Source: VRUE01 sp033856195
Lineage (GTDB): Bacteria; Actinomycetota; Thermoleophilia; Solirubrobacterales; 70-9
Assembly: GCA_033856195.1 (NCBI GenBank)
Contig: JAWVFL010000068.1
Span: forward strand, 10,175 to 74,174
Direction of reading: 5' to 3'
Length of the DNA: 64,000 bases
Shown here: positions 49,581 through 56,943 of the stretch, in pieces
How the letters are laid out: each line of letters starts with the position of its first letter
Numbering within the stretch: the stretch's first letter is position 1
Program-made: the position numbers and the translations under genes
The notes under the pieces: model-generated
The model's database searches: none
What the model was told of the DNA's origin: nothing
Seen by the model: only the letters and a program-made list of their open reading frames with translations

Positions 49581-50423
49581 GTCGAGTCTGAACCCACCCA
49601 AAAGGCGCTTCTCGGTCTCGCCCTCGATCTCGGCGACGACTTCGACTTTGCCCTCCAGGGGCGTGCCGCGGATCTTCGTCGCCAAGAGGTCGTCGACCTG
49701 GAATATCCCGGCCGAGTTGTTCAGCTCGATCTCGATCCTGACCGGCCGGGTCTCCCCCGCCTCGATCCGCACCTCGTCGACCGCGGCGGCAGAGATCGAG
49801 TGGATGCCTTCCTGGCCCGCTTCGATCGGAATCCGCGTCCGACCCTGCGCCATGTCGAGAGCATCGGCAACCCGCACCACCCCGGCCTCGAGCGTGTACG
49901 GCTCGCCGCGGCGACGGTGCCCGATGATCGCGTGCAGGATCTCGGAAGCGACGATCGTTCGCTCGGGCTGGCGGTAGCAATCGGCCAGTAGCCGGTCGAG
50001 CGCCCCGTTAGCGAGGAACAAGCTGTAGGCCTCATGATCCTGCCGGTGAATTGACATGCCGACGTCGTGAAGCAGGGCGCCGCCGGCGACGATCACCTCC
50101 GCGTCGCGCGACGACATCCCGTGATCCACGACCACGGCCGGCTCGACTCCGGCCTTGACCAGAAGCCGCAGCAGCCGCAGCGCGATGTTCAGCACGATCT
50201 GCATGTGGACCCATGAGTGGTCCGACATCCCCAGCCGCTCCGCGTGGACCTGCGTCATGTACCACCAGGCCCGCACCTGCTCGTCGCTGTTGACGGCATC
50301 CAGGAAGGACTCGAGCTTGCGGTTGCCGCGGGTCGGAGCGCGGACCTTTGCCTCGGCGATCGCCTCTTTTGGAGGCTTTCGAGTGGGTCCCTTCGGGTCC
50401 GGCGTTGGGACTGCCTCGCTCAC
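49578..50423 (-). CDS. HD-domain phosphohydrolase
   Basis: Start GTG 50423 (VSEAVPTPDPKGPTRKPPKE); upstream codons in the open frame are translated repeat B2 and are excluded. 281 residues. The HD metal site is SDHSWVHMQIVLNIALRLLR (His), VVVDHGMSS and GGALLHDVGMSIHRQDHE (HD pair), then VASEILHAIIGHRRRGEPYT. The C-terminal ~75 residues are a beta-rich unit (AGETRPVRIEIELNNSAGIF). HD proteins of this layout hydrolyse nucleotides or phosphodiesters; the substrate is unknown. Confidence 0.85.
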   Translation of the reverse strand: MSEAVPTPDPKGPTRKPPKEAIAEAKVRAPTRGNRKLESFLDAVNSDEQVRAWWYMTQVHAERLGMSDHSWVHMQIVLNIALRLLRLLVKAGVEPAVVVDHGMSSRDAEVIVAGGALLHDVGMSIHRQDHEAYSLFLANGALDRLLADCYRQPERTIVASEILHAIIGHRRRGEPYTLEAGVVRVADALDMAQGRTRIPIEAGQEGIHSISAAAVDEVRIEAGETRPVRIEIELNNSAGIFQVDDLLATKIRGTPLEGKVEVVAEIEGETEKRLLGGFRLD

Positions 50424-50445
50424 GGCTGTGATCGTAGGGGAGGCA

Positions 50446-50582
50446 TCGGGCACCACTCCCCGCTCCGCCGGAGAAGGGTCGGGTACCACTCCCCGCTCAA
50501 CTTTTTCGGTGATACCGCGTTGGCTGACCGCGATTGGATTGCCGAAAAAGTACAAGCCGCGGGGAGCGGCACCCGACCCTTC
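50446..50582. repeat. Palindromic repeat family B, copy B2 with partial tandem copy
   Basis: AAGGGTCGGGT (from 50474) and ACCCGACCCTT (to 50582) are outer arms; inner AACTTTTTCGG and CCGAAAAAGT match B1. A truncated arm (ATCGGGCACCACTCCCC) is duplicated at 50446-50467. The repeat begins 10-14 nt beyond the stop of the Rpf-like gene. Confidence 0.7.
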
Positions 50583-50591
50583 TCACAGGGG

Positions 50592-51077
50592 TCAGCCGCA
50601 GACGGGCCAGGGACTGGAGCCAGCCCGCGCATAGAGAAGAGCGGCGCGATAGTCCTGCTCTTGCTCGGAAGAGGAGGCTGGGTCGCCGGAGCCGCCAACG
50701 GATTCCCAGGTGCCGAAGTCGAACTGGTACTTGCCACGGTAGGTGCCGTCGGAGGAGACCGCGGTGGGGTCGCCGCCGGACTCGCATGCTCCGATGGAAT
50801 CGAGTGTGGCCTGCGAGATCCCGCCGGGGAGGGAGGCGAAGAGCTCGCGGCGCTCACGCCGGGCTTGCGCGCGGTGGACAGCTTCGATGTGGGCGACCGT
50901 GACGCGGATCGTCTTGTGGAAACGCGTGATGGGGCGCTGCAGGACGGCGATCTTGGCCGGCTTGGCGTCGGCGACGCCGGTCCGAGGCTCGGAATCTCCG
51001 CCGGCCGCGAGGGCAACGGCGGGGAAGGCGGCGCAGGCGATCAGGACAGGGATGAAATATGTGCGTTTTGTGAGCAA
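50592..51077 (-). CDS. Secreted transglycosylase-like (Rpf-type) protein
   Basis: 161 residues from TTG 51077, the best available start, with a signal sequence (FIPVLIACAAFPAVALAAGG). A helical spacer holds REREL-type charge, and a C-terminal ~70-residue lysozyme-like domain has the catalytic Glu in LDSIGACESGGDPTAVSSDG, then GKYQFDFGTWESVGG and RAALLYARAGSSPWPVCG. This matches resuscitation-promoting-factor/transglycosylase-like domains that cut peptidoglycan. An IS1595 element now sits about 45 bp upstream, inside what looks like its control region. Confidence 0.88.
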   Translation of the reverse strand: MLTKRTYFIPVLIACAAFPAVALAAGGDSEPRTGVADAKPAKIAVLQRPITRFHKTIRVTVAHIEAVHRAQARRERRELFASLPGGISQATLDSIGACESGGDPTAVSSDGTYRGKYQFDFGTWESVGGSGDPASSSEQEQDYRAALLYARAGSSPWPVCG

Positions 51078-51112
51078 GCGCGGGACCGTGCCGGTATTTG
51101 CGGCGACGAAAG

Positions 51113-51126
51113 GTGATCGCGCTCAC
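51113..51126. promoter_or_regulatory. CRP-like palindrome at left IS junction
   Basis: GTGATCGCGCTCAC (51113-51126) matches the CRP/FNR half-site pattern GTGA-N6-TCAC. The left half and centre are host DNA plus target duplication, and the last three bases come from the IS end (CACAC). It lies 36-49 nt upstream of the Rpf-like start. Confidence 0.5.
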
Positions 51127-51158
51127 ACTTATACCTTCAAGGTATGTATAATGCAGGC

Positions 51159-52100
51159 ATGGCTGCAAACGATCGAAACAACCCGAAGCGGGCCGAGTCC
51201 TCAGATTCCGAGCTGTCGTTGATCGAGTTCCTGCGCCAGTATCCGGATGATGCGGCCTGCCTCGACAAGCTCTGGCGCGAGCGCTATGCACCGGACGGCC
51301 ACCACGCGCCTTGCCCGAAGTGCGAGCGGGAACGGAAGTTCCACCGGACCAAGACCCGCGCCTCCTACACCTGCGATTCCTGCGGGCACCACCTGCATCC
51401 GATGAAAGGGACGATCTTCGAGCGCTCCACGACCTCCCTTCAGCTTTGGTTCTACGCGATGTACCTGATGGCAAGCACTCGCTGCGGAATCTCCGCCAAG
51501 CAGCTAGAGCGCGAGCTAGGGGTCACGTACAAGACCGCCTGGCGCATGTTCAACAAGATTCGAAACGAGCTTATGTCCGACCAGGATCACGGCCCACTTT
51601 CAGGCGACGTCGAGGTGGACGAGACCTCGTGGGGCGGTAAGGCTCGTCGGCCGATGACGCCTTCTGAAGGGGCGAGGTTTCGCGAATCGAAGGCGACGGT
51701 TCTGGGCATGGTCGAGCGTGGCGGCAAGGTGCGGCTGCGGATCATTCCGTCGCGCCGTGGTCCCGTCCTTAGTCGAGAAGTGCGGGCCAACATCGACCCG
51801 ACCTCGCTGATAATCACCGACGACTGGCAGGCATACAAGCCGTTGCATCGCCAGTTCCTTGACCATCGGATCATCAATTACTCGGCCGGCTCCTACGTCG
51901 ATGGCGAAATCCACACGAACACGATCGAGGGCTTCTTCGGCAACCTCAAGACCGGGATGCGCGGCGCCTACAAGAAAATCTCTGCGAAGTGGCTTCAGTC
52001 CTACTTGGACGAGTACGCCTGGCGCTATAACGCGCGGTACGAGCAGGGCGCGATGTTCGAGCAGTTGCTAGCGCGAGCCGTAGCGCCCCAAACCGCTTGA
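51159..52100 (+). CDS. IS1595-family (ISXO2-like) transposase
   Basis: 313 residues from ATG 51159. An N-terminal zinc ribbon (CPKCERERKFHRTKTR, CDSCGHHLHPMKGTIF), then a helix-turn-helix (GISAKQLERELGVTYKTAWR), then the ISXO2 DDE/N catalytic domain: DVEVDETSWGGKARRPM, IITDDWQAYKPL and HTNTIEGFFGNLKTGMRGAY (the E/N position reads NTIEG). The full length and intact motifs suggest it is active. Confidence 0.95.
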   Translation: MAANDRNNPKRAESSDSELSLIEFLRQYPDDAACLDKLWRERYAPDGHHAPCPKCERERKFHRTKTRASYTCDSCGHHLHPMKGTIFERSTTSLQLWFYAMYLMASTRCGISAKQLERELGVTYKTAWRMFNKIRNELMSDQDHGPLSGDVEVDETSWGGKARRPMTPSEGARFRESKATVLGMVERGGKVRLRIIPSRRGPVLSREVRANIDPTSLIITDDWQAYKPLHRQFLDHRIINYSAGSYVDGEIHTNTIEGFFGNLKTGMRGAYKKISAKWLQSYLDEYAWRYNARYEQGAMFEQLLARAVAPQTA

Positions 52101-52296
52101 CAAAGCGAAAGTACCGCGCCTGAGCATCCGAAGCGACTTCTAGCTTTTGCACGTCGTCGCTTTGTGCGACGACTGGTAGATCACCCCGCGAACTCCCCGG
52201 CAGGCAACGTTTCTCGCGTCTAAGTCCTGTCGGGGAGTTACTCCTTGATGCCCCGCGTTCCTTCTTTGTATAGCGCAGCTCGGATGGTCCCCTTAC

Positions 52297-52470
52297 TCAA
52301 GAAAGCCATCGCGCGACGTTATCGGCCAGCACATAGAGGCCGAACAGACCGCTGATCCCGAAGCTGATCCCGAAGAAGACGGCGGTACCGACAATCCGCC
52401 CCATTGATTCAGGCGCAGCGAAGATCGCCGCAACCACGGGTACAGCGATGATCCCAAGCCAAACCCTCAT
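52297..52470 (-). CDS. IS passenger: small membrane protein
   Basis: 57 residues (MRVWLGIIAVPVVAAIFAAP, then two more hydrophobic stretches ending GLYVLADNVARWLS). Its ATG overlaps the stop of the upstream ORF (ATGA), a sign of a real two-gene unit. No family recognised. It lies wholly inside the IS on the strand opposite the transposase. Confidence 0.55.
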   Translation of the reverse strand: MRVWLGIIAVPVVAAIFAAPESMGRIVGTAVFFGISFGISGLFGLYVLADNVARWLS

Positions 52471-52715
52471 CGTTCGTCCTCCGGCAGGCTGTAGTAGCCC
52501 TCCGCTAGGTGCGCAGGCAGGCCTTGCGCTTCTAGCGATTCGATGTTTTTGATCGCCTGGCACTGCCTGCCCTCCCAGTTGATTCCAGGGCATGTCTCCC
52601 TCAATGAGCTTCCGCACCCGAAGATGCTCCCAGCGATCAACAAGATCACCACGACGGCAACCAGACCCCCCACGCACAAAATCCATACGTTCTTCGCTAG
52701 CTGAATCGCCGCCAT
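52467..52715 (-). CDS. IS passenger: small membrane-anchored protein
   Basis: 82 residues. One membrane helix (WILCVGGLVAVVVILLIAGS) with a lipobox-like IFGCGSS directly after it, then a small external part with a Cys (RETCPGINWEGRQCQAIKNI) and an acidic tail (EGYYSLPEDER). No family recognised. It overlaps the following small membrane ORF by 4 nt and shares a divergent control region with the XRE gene. Confidence 0.6.
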   Translation of the reverse strand: MAAIQLAKNVWILCVGGLVAVVVILLIAGSIFGCGSSLRETCPGINWEGRQCQAIKNIESLEAQGLPAHLAEGYYSLPEDER

Positions 52716-52741
52716 CGCCCCCGCCTCCCGGTGTGATTAGA

Positions 52742-52769
52742 ACGCTATTGGTTCTAGACGCTATTGGTT
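52742..52769. promoter_or_regulatory. Direct-repeat operator in IS passenger region
   Basis: ACGCTATTGGTT occurs at 52742-52753 and again at 52758-52769 (16-bp phase), between the divergent small-membrane unit and the XRE gene. This is where an XRE repressor would act on both promoters; binding is inferred. Confidence 0.6.
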
Positions 52770-52790
52770 TCGGCGTGAAGGATCAACGCC

Positions 52791-53000
52791 GTGGAGCCAA
52801 AGGTCATCGTGGGCCAGAACATTCGGGCCGCCCGCAAGGCAGCCGACCTCACTCAGGAAGCTCTCGCGGATCGTTCCGACATGCATCTGGTCGAAATCGG
52901 ACGCGCCGAGCGCGGGGTCCGCGACCTGCGGGTATCGACCGTCGCGAAGATTGCCCGCGGCCTCAGAGTGCCAGCCAGCGATCTATTGCGCGGCGTCTAG
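52791..53000 (+). CDS. IS passenger: XRE-family DNA-binding protein
   Basis: 69 residues from GTG 52791. It is one lambda-repressor-like helix-turn-helix: GQNIRAARKAADLTQEALAD, RSDMHLVEIGRAERGVRDLR, STVAKIARGLRVPASDLLRG. It is probably the repressor for the direct repeats just upstream. Its stop overlaps that of a small opposite-strand ORF by 2 nt. Confidence 0.85.
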   Translation: MEPKVIVGQNIRAARKAADLTQEALADRSDMHLVEIGRAERGVRDLRVSTVAKIARGLRVPASDLLRGV

Positions 53001-53119
53001 GGCTTCTTCGGGGTAGCTGCTCGCCGGATTAGCTGCTCGACCTCGCCCTGCTTCGGAACAGGAATCTCCATCGGCTTGCCCCGTTTGGGCTTGGTCTGCT
53101 GGGTGCGCTTGGTGGTCAC
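52997..53119 (-). CDS. IS passenger: 40-residue basic ORF
   Basis: GTG 53119 opens a short frame rich in Lys, Arg, Pro and Gln (TTKRTQQTKPKRGKPMEIPV, then PKQGEVEQLIRRAATPKKP) ending TAG 52997, tail to tail with the XRE gene. The composition resembles a small nucleic-acid-binding or antitoxin-like peptide, but no family is recognised and it could be non-coding. Confidence 0.4.
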   Translation of the reverse strand: MTTKRTQQTKPKRGKPMEIPVPKQGEVEQLIRRAATPKKP

Positions 53120-53448
53120 GGCCCCATAGTGCCATGAATCCGCCGATTCGGCCAGTTGAATTGGAGACTTGGCCTAGCCCGTCTTCCCCTTACGTCAATC
53201 ACAACCAGGGAGGGGAAGCCGGGGCGGTGGGTTTCGGAGCTTCAGCCACAATGCAGGCCCCCCTCCGAATCTCACCGTGAGCAGTAGCGACGCTCCTAGG
53301 CCATTCTCCTTTCCGAAGGGAAATCCTCCGGCCGTTCCGCGCAATCAGTGCGCGGTCCAGATTTTACGCCTCTAGCGGACGTCAAGTTGCGCTTTGTCAA
53401 GTTTGAGGCCATTTCAGTCTGCTTGCCATGCTTCTTTCAGCGTACATA
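53120..53448. other. Non-coding right part of the IS
   Basis: About 330 bp with no convincing ORF. It holds short C/T-rich and G-rich stretches and GCGCAATCAGTGCGCGG, a small palindrome. It may contain transposition enhancer sites or be the decayed remainder of a further passenger gene. Confidence 0.4.
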
Positions 53449-53463
53449 CCTTGGAGGGATAAG

Positions 53464-53479
53464 TGTGATCGCGCTCACA
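53464..53479. promoter_or_regulatory. Perfect CRP-like palindrome at right IS junction
   Basis: TGTGATCGCGCTCACA (53464-53479) is an exact TGTGA-N6-TCACA site. Its first four bases come from the IS end and the rest from the target duplication and host flank. Confidence 0.55.
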
Positions 53480-53585
53480 CTGCTCACATAGTGCGTGCCG
53501 TTTGAAACGAAGTTAGGCACGATGTGCGATCTGCCACTTCAGATGGTGGAAGAGATCCTGCAGCGAAAGATGGAGCGCGGCCGGC

Positions 53586-54629
53586 TCAGACGGCTTTGGC
53601 GCTGACCATGGCCAGACTCGGCAAGGTGCGGAAGGTCTTCTTCTCGGCGGGGCCGAAGCCGGCGTCGGCAAGCCAGCCCGAGACCTGCTCGACGGTGTAG
53701 GTGTCGGCGCCCGAGGTGAGATGGAAGAAGAGGCCGAGGATCGAGCCGGAGTCCGGTTTCTGCCCCTCCGGCCGGTCGTAGAGCTCGAGCACACAGAGCG
53801 GTGAGCCGGGGCGCAGCACAGCGCGAATGCGCGCGAACAGCGCTTTCGCCTGCTCTGGCGTCAGGTGGTGGACGATGTTGAAGCAGAGGGCGCCGTCGTG
53901 GGGACCGCCGAAGTCGGCCTCGAACATGTCCCCCTCGACGTGGTGAACGCGGTCGTCCATGCCGGCGCCGGAGACGATCTCGCGGCCGATGCGGGCGCTG
54001 CCGGGCAGGTCGACGATCGTCGCCTTGAGCCCCGGATGGTGACGACAGAGCGCCATCGAGAACTCTCCATGGGCGCCGGCGACGTCGAGCAGCGAGTGCG
54101 CGCTCTGCTGCAGCGGCACCGCCTTGGCTACCTCGTCGGAGCTGAGCTTGGCCAGCTGGTACTGGCCGCGGATGTAGGAGCGCCAGTAGGGGTCCTCGGG
54201 CGGCCTGCTATGCAGCTCTGCATGGCGACCGTCACGGACGAGGTCCTCGAGGTCTCCCCACCACTGCCAGTACTCGGCGGTGTCGGCGAGGAAGTCGCCG
54301 AGGTAATGATCGGAGCGCGGGTCGAGCCAGCGACGGGCGCGGGCGGTCATCTCATAGCTGCCGTCGGGACGCAGCTCGACGTGGCCGAGCGAGGCGATCA
54401 CGTCGAGGACCAGCTCGGTGCCGGCCGGGCGCAGGCCGAGATGCTCGGCCAGCTCGTCCGGCTGGCGCGGGCCCTCCGCCAGTGCCGCCAGCATCCCGGT
54501 TCGCTGAGCCACCTGCAGCGCCCGTGCAACCGGCATCGCGAACATCGCCTCGCCAATCGGCGTCGGCAGGCGGTTGAGCATCAACCCGATCCGCTCGGTC
54601 AGCCCATCAGGTGTGGCGGTGATCCTCAT
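53586..54629 (-). CDS. O-methyltransferase with winged-helix dimerisation domain
   Basis: Start ATG 54629 (MRITATPDGLTERIGLMLNR); ATG 54647 is the alternative. 347 residues. The N-terminal helical/winged-helix unit (ALQVAQRTGMLAALAEGPRQ, PDELAEHLGLRPAGTELVLD) is followed by a SAM domain: SLLDVAGAHGEFSMALCRHH (motif I), IVDLPGSARIGREIV, HHVEGDMFEADFGG, FNIVHHLTPEQAKALF. The plant-COMT/ActD-like class methylates hydroxyls of small aromatic or polyketide substrates; the target is unknown. Confidence 0.88.
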   Translation of the reverse strand: MRITATPDGLTERIGLMLNRLPTPIGEAMFAMPVARALQVAQRTGMLAALAEGPRQPDELAEHLGLRPAGTELVLDVIASLGHVELRPDGSYEMTARARRWLDPRSDHYLGDFLADTAEYWQWWGDLEDLVRDGRHAELHSRPPEDPYWRSYIRGQYQLAKLSSDEVAKAVPLQQSAHSLLDVAGAHGEFSMALCRHHPGLKATIVDLPGSARIGREIVSGAGMDDRVHHVEGDMFEADFGGPHDGALCFNIVHHLTPEQAKALFARIRAVLRPGSPLCVLELYDRPEGQKPDSGSILGLFFHLTSGADTYTVEQVSGWLADAGFGPAEKKTFRTLPSLAMVSAKAV

Positions 54630-54676
54630 CGAGGCCACCCTACCCATCCGCCGGCCGCGAAAACGGTGATGATTAG

Positions 54677-55528
54677 GAGATCGCCGAGACGCCGACATCG
54701 CGCCTGCTCCTCGCCTGTCCTGATCGGCCCGGCCTGATCGCCGCTGTCAGTGGTTTCCTCGCCGAGGCGGGTCTCAACATCGTCGACGCCGACCAGCACT
54801 CGAGCAACGAGGGTCGCTTCTTCATGCGCATGGTCTTCGACGCGGTGCCGGAGGACGAGCGCAAGGAGGTCTACGGCCGCTTTGAGGCGGAGATCGCCAA
54901 GCGCTTCGAGATGGACTACCGCTTTGCCGAGTCAAGCGAGCGCAAGCGGCTGGCGATCATGGTCTCGCGCGAAGATCACTGCCTCTCTGACCTGCTCTGG
55001 CGCTGGCGCAGCGGCGAGCTGGGCGCCGAGGTTCTCGCCGTCGTGTCCAACCACCCCGAGCACAGCGAACAGGTCGCCTCGCTTGGGCTTCCCTTTCATC
55101 ACGTCCCGGTCGAGCCCGATGCCAAAGAGGAGGCGGAGGCACGCATCCTCGAGCTGCTCGCCGGCATCGACCTGCTTGTCCTCGCCCGGTACATGCAGAT
55201 CCTCTCGGGCGAGTTCCTGGCCCGCCTCGACACCCCGACGATCAACATCCACCACAGCTTCCTGCCCGCCTTCGTCGGCGCCGATCCCTACCGCCGCGCC
55301 CACGAGCGCGGCGTCAAGCTGATCGGCGCCACGGCCCACTACGTAACCGAGGAGCTCGACGCCGGCCCGATCATCGACCAGGACGTGGCCAGAGTCAGCC
55401 ACCGCGACGAGGTGGTCGACCTGGAGCGGATCGGCCGCGACATCGAGCGGCTCGTCCTCGCCCGCGCGGTCAAGGCCCATATCGACGACCGAGTGCTCCT
55501 CGACGGCGCCCGCACCATCGTTTTCTGA
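54677..55528 (+). CDS. purU: Formyltetrahydrofolate deformylase, start codon unresolved
   Basis: The product hydrolyses 10-formyl-THF to formate and THF. The ACT domain (SRLLLACPDRPGLIAAVSGF, NIVDADQHSSNEGRFFMRM) and the formyltransferase core (MVSREDHCLSDLLWRW, VVSNHP, LPFHHVPVEPDAKEE, LARYMQILS, INIHHSFLPAFVGADPYRRA, GATAHYVTEELDAGPIID) are complete. The frame opens right after TAG 54674-54676 and contains no ATG, GTG or TTG until ATG 54824, which lies inside the ACT domain. ATC, ACG or CTG near 54680-54704 would have to initiate, or a start was lost. Confidence 0.85.
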   Translation, partial: EIAETPTSRLLLACPDRPGLIAAVSGFLAEAGLNIVDADQHSSNEGRFFMRMVFDAVPEDERKEVYGRFEAEIAKRFEMDYRFAESSERKRLAIMVSREDHCLSDLLWRWRSGELGAEVLAVVSNHPEHSEQVASLGLPFHHVPVEPDAKEEAEARILELLAGIDLLVLARYMQILSGEFLARLDTPTINIHHSFLPAFVGADPYRRAHERGVKLIGATAHYVTEELDAGPIIDQDVARVSHRDEVVDLERIGRDIERLVLARAVKAHIDDRVLLDGARTIVF

Positions 55529-55587
55529 GGCCTCGGGCGGCACGAACTGGCTAGTCAGCCAGTCGATGTTCTATGGTGCGGTGCCCG

Positions 55588-56943
55588 ATGGAGCAGGCAA
55601 CGATTCCGCACCTCCCCGCTGCCGCGACCGCGCACACCGGTCCGCCACCTGGCTCGAAAGCCCCGTCGCCACTGCAGGGGTTGCGTTACGTGCGCGACCC
55701 GCTCGGCTTCCTGATCAAGCTGCAGCGCCGCTACGGCGACATCTTCAGCCTCTCCTTCCCCTTTTTCGGCCGGCTTTTCTACGTCGCCGACCCAGCGCTG
55801 GTCAAGACCCTCTTCACCGGTTCGCCCGAGCAGTTCCACGCCGGTGAGGCCAACGCGACGGTGCTCGAGCCGGCACTCGGGCCCAACTCGGTGCTCACCC
55901 TCGACGACGCTCCCCACATGCAGCAGCGCAAGCTGCTCCTTCCCCCTTTCCACGGCGAGCGGGTCCGCGGCTACGGCGAGCTGATTCGCGAGACGACTCG
56001 CAAGCAGATGGAGAGCTGGCCGGTCGGTGAGCCGTTCGCGCTGCGGCCCCATACGCAGCGGATCACCCTGGCGGTGATCATGCGGGCCGTCTTCGGCGTC
56101 CACGACGAGGAGCGCCTGGCCCGCTTCGAGCGCCTGATCGACGACTTCAGCCAGCGGGTGGGCCTGGTCACGACCATCCCCGCCCTGCGCCGCAAACTCG
56201 GACCCTGGAGCCCCTGGTCGCGCTTCCTGCGCTCGCGCGCGGCGCTCGACGAGTTCATCTACGAGGAGATCGGGCTGCGCCGCAAGGAGGTCGAAGCGGG
56301 CGAGGAGGGCCACGACGACGTGCTCTCGCTGCTGCTGCGGGCTCGCCACGACGACGGCAGCCCGATGAGCGATGAAGAGCTGCGCGACGAGCTCGTCACC
56401 GTGCTCGGCGCCGGCCACGAGACGACGGCTACCGGCCTCGCCTGGGCGATGGAGCGGCTGCTGCGCACGCCGCGTGTGCTCGAGAAGCTGCGTGAGTCGA
56501 TCGCCGCCGGCGAGGACGAGTACCTCGAAGCGACGGTGAAAGAGACGCTGCGGGCGCGGCCCGTGATCGTCGACGTCGCCCGGCGCCTCACCGCGCCGGC
56601 TCAGATCGGCGGCTACGAGCTGCCCAAGGGCAGTTTCGTGATGGCGGCGATCGCCGCCCTGCACTACCGCGAGGACCTTTTCTCACAGCCCGAGGAGTTC
56701 AGGCCCGAGCGCTTCCTCGAGGGGAAGGTGGACAACTACGCCTGGATCCCCTTCGGCGGTGGCGTACGGCGCTGCATCGGAGCCGCCTTCGCCGAATACG
56801 AGATGCGGATCATCCTGCGCGAGTTCGTCGAGCGCGCCGACCTCAGCGCTCCCAACCCCAAGCCAGAGGCGGTCAAGGTCCGCAATATCACCCTCGCGCC
56901 CGGCAAGGGCACCCTGGTCAAGCTGGATCGCCCGCTGCGCTGA
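55588..56943 (+). CDS. Cytochrome P450
   Basis: Start ATG 55588 (MEQATIPHLPAAATAHTGPP), 451 residues; an ATG/GTG 15 nt earlier is possible. The oxygen-activation helix is VLGAGHETTATGLAWAMERL, the ExxR motif VKETLRARPVIVDVARRL, the meander EFRPERFLEGK and the haem-Cys loop FGGGVRRCIGAAFAEYEMRI. It resembles soluble bacterial CYPs for terpenoid or fatty substrates. No ferredoxin partner is adjacent. Its last 26 bp overlap the convergent ABC-F gene. Confidence 0.95.
   Translation: MEQATIPHLPAAATAHTGPPPGSKAPSPLQGLRYVRDPLGFLIKLQRRYGDIFSLSFPFFGRLFYVADPALVKTLFTGSPEQFHAGEANATVLEPALGPNSVLTLDDAPHMQQRKLLLPPFHGERVRGYGELIRETTRKQMESWPVGEPFALRPHTQRITLAVIMRAVFGVHDEERLARFERLIDDFSQRVGLVTTIPALRRKLGPWSPWSRFLRSRAALDEFIYEEIGLRRKEVEAGEEGHDDVLSLLLRARHDDGSPMSDEELRDELVTVLGAGHETTATGLAWAMERLLRTPRVLEKLRESIAAGEDEYLEATVKETLRARPVIVDVARRLTAPAQIGGYELPKGSFVMAAIAALHYREDLFSQPEEFRPERFLEGKVDNYAWIPFGGGVRRCIGAAFAEYEMRIILREFVERADLSAPNPKPEAVKVRNITLAPGKGTLVKLDRPLR

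Larger units (their letters stand above)
51124..53467 (+). mobile_element. Complete IS1595-family element with passenger genes
   Basis: The element spans 2,344 bp. Terminal inverted repeats begin CACACTTATACCTTCAAGG on the left and CACACTTATCCCTCCAAGG on the right (reverse complement), and stay similar for about 25 bp. Both ends are flanked by the same 8 bp ATCGCGCT (51116-51123 and 53468-53475), the target duplication size known for IS1595. Besides a full transposase it carries two overlapping small membrane ORFs, an XRE regulator and a 40-residue basic ORF. About 350 bp at the right end is non-coding. Confidence 0.92.

Noticed and set aside
50424..50555. Longer start for the HD protein at 50555
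   Set aside because: The added codons translate repeat B2, which is non-coding at its other location.
51124..53467. Composite transposon or prophage
   Set aside because: Only one IS with one pair of ends and one 8-bp target duplication; no phage structural or integrase gene.
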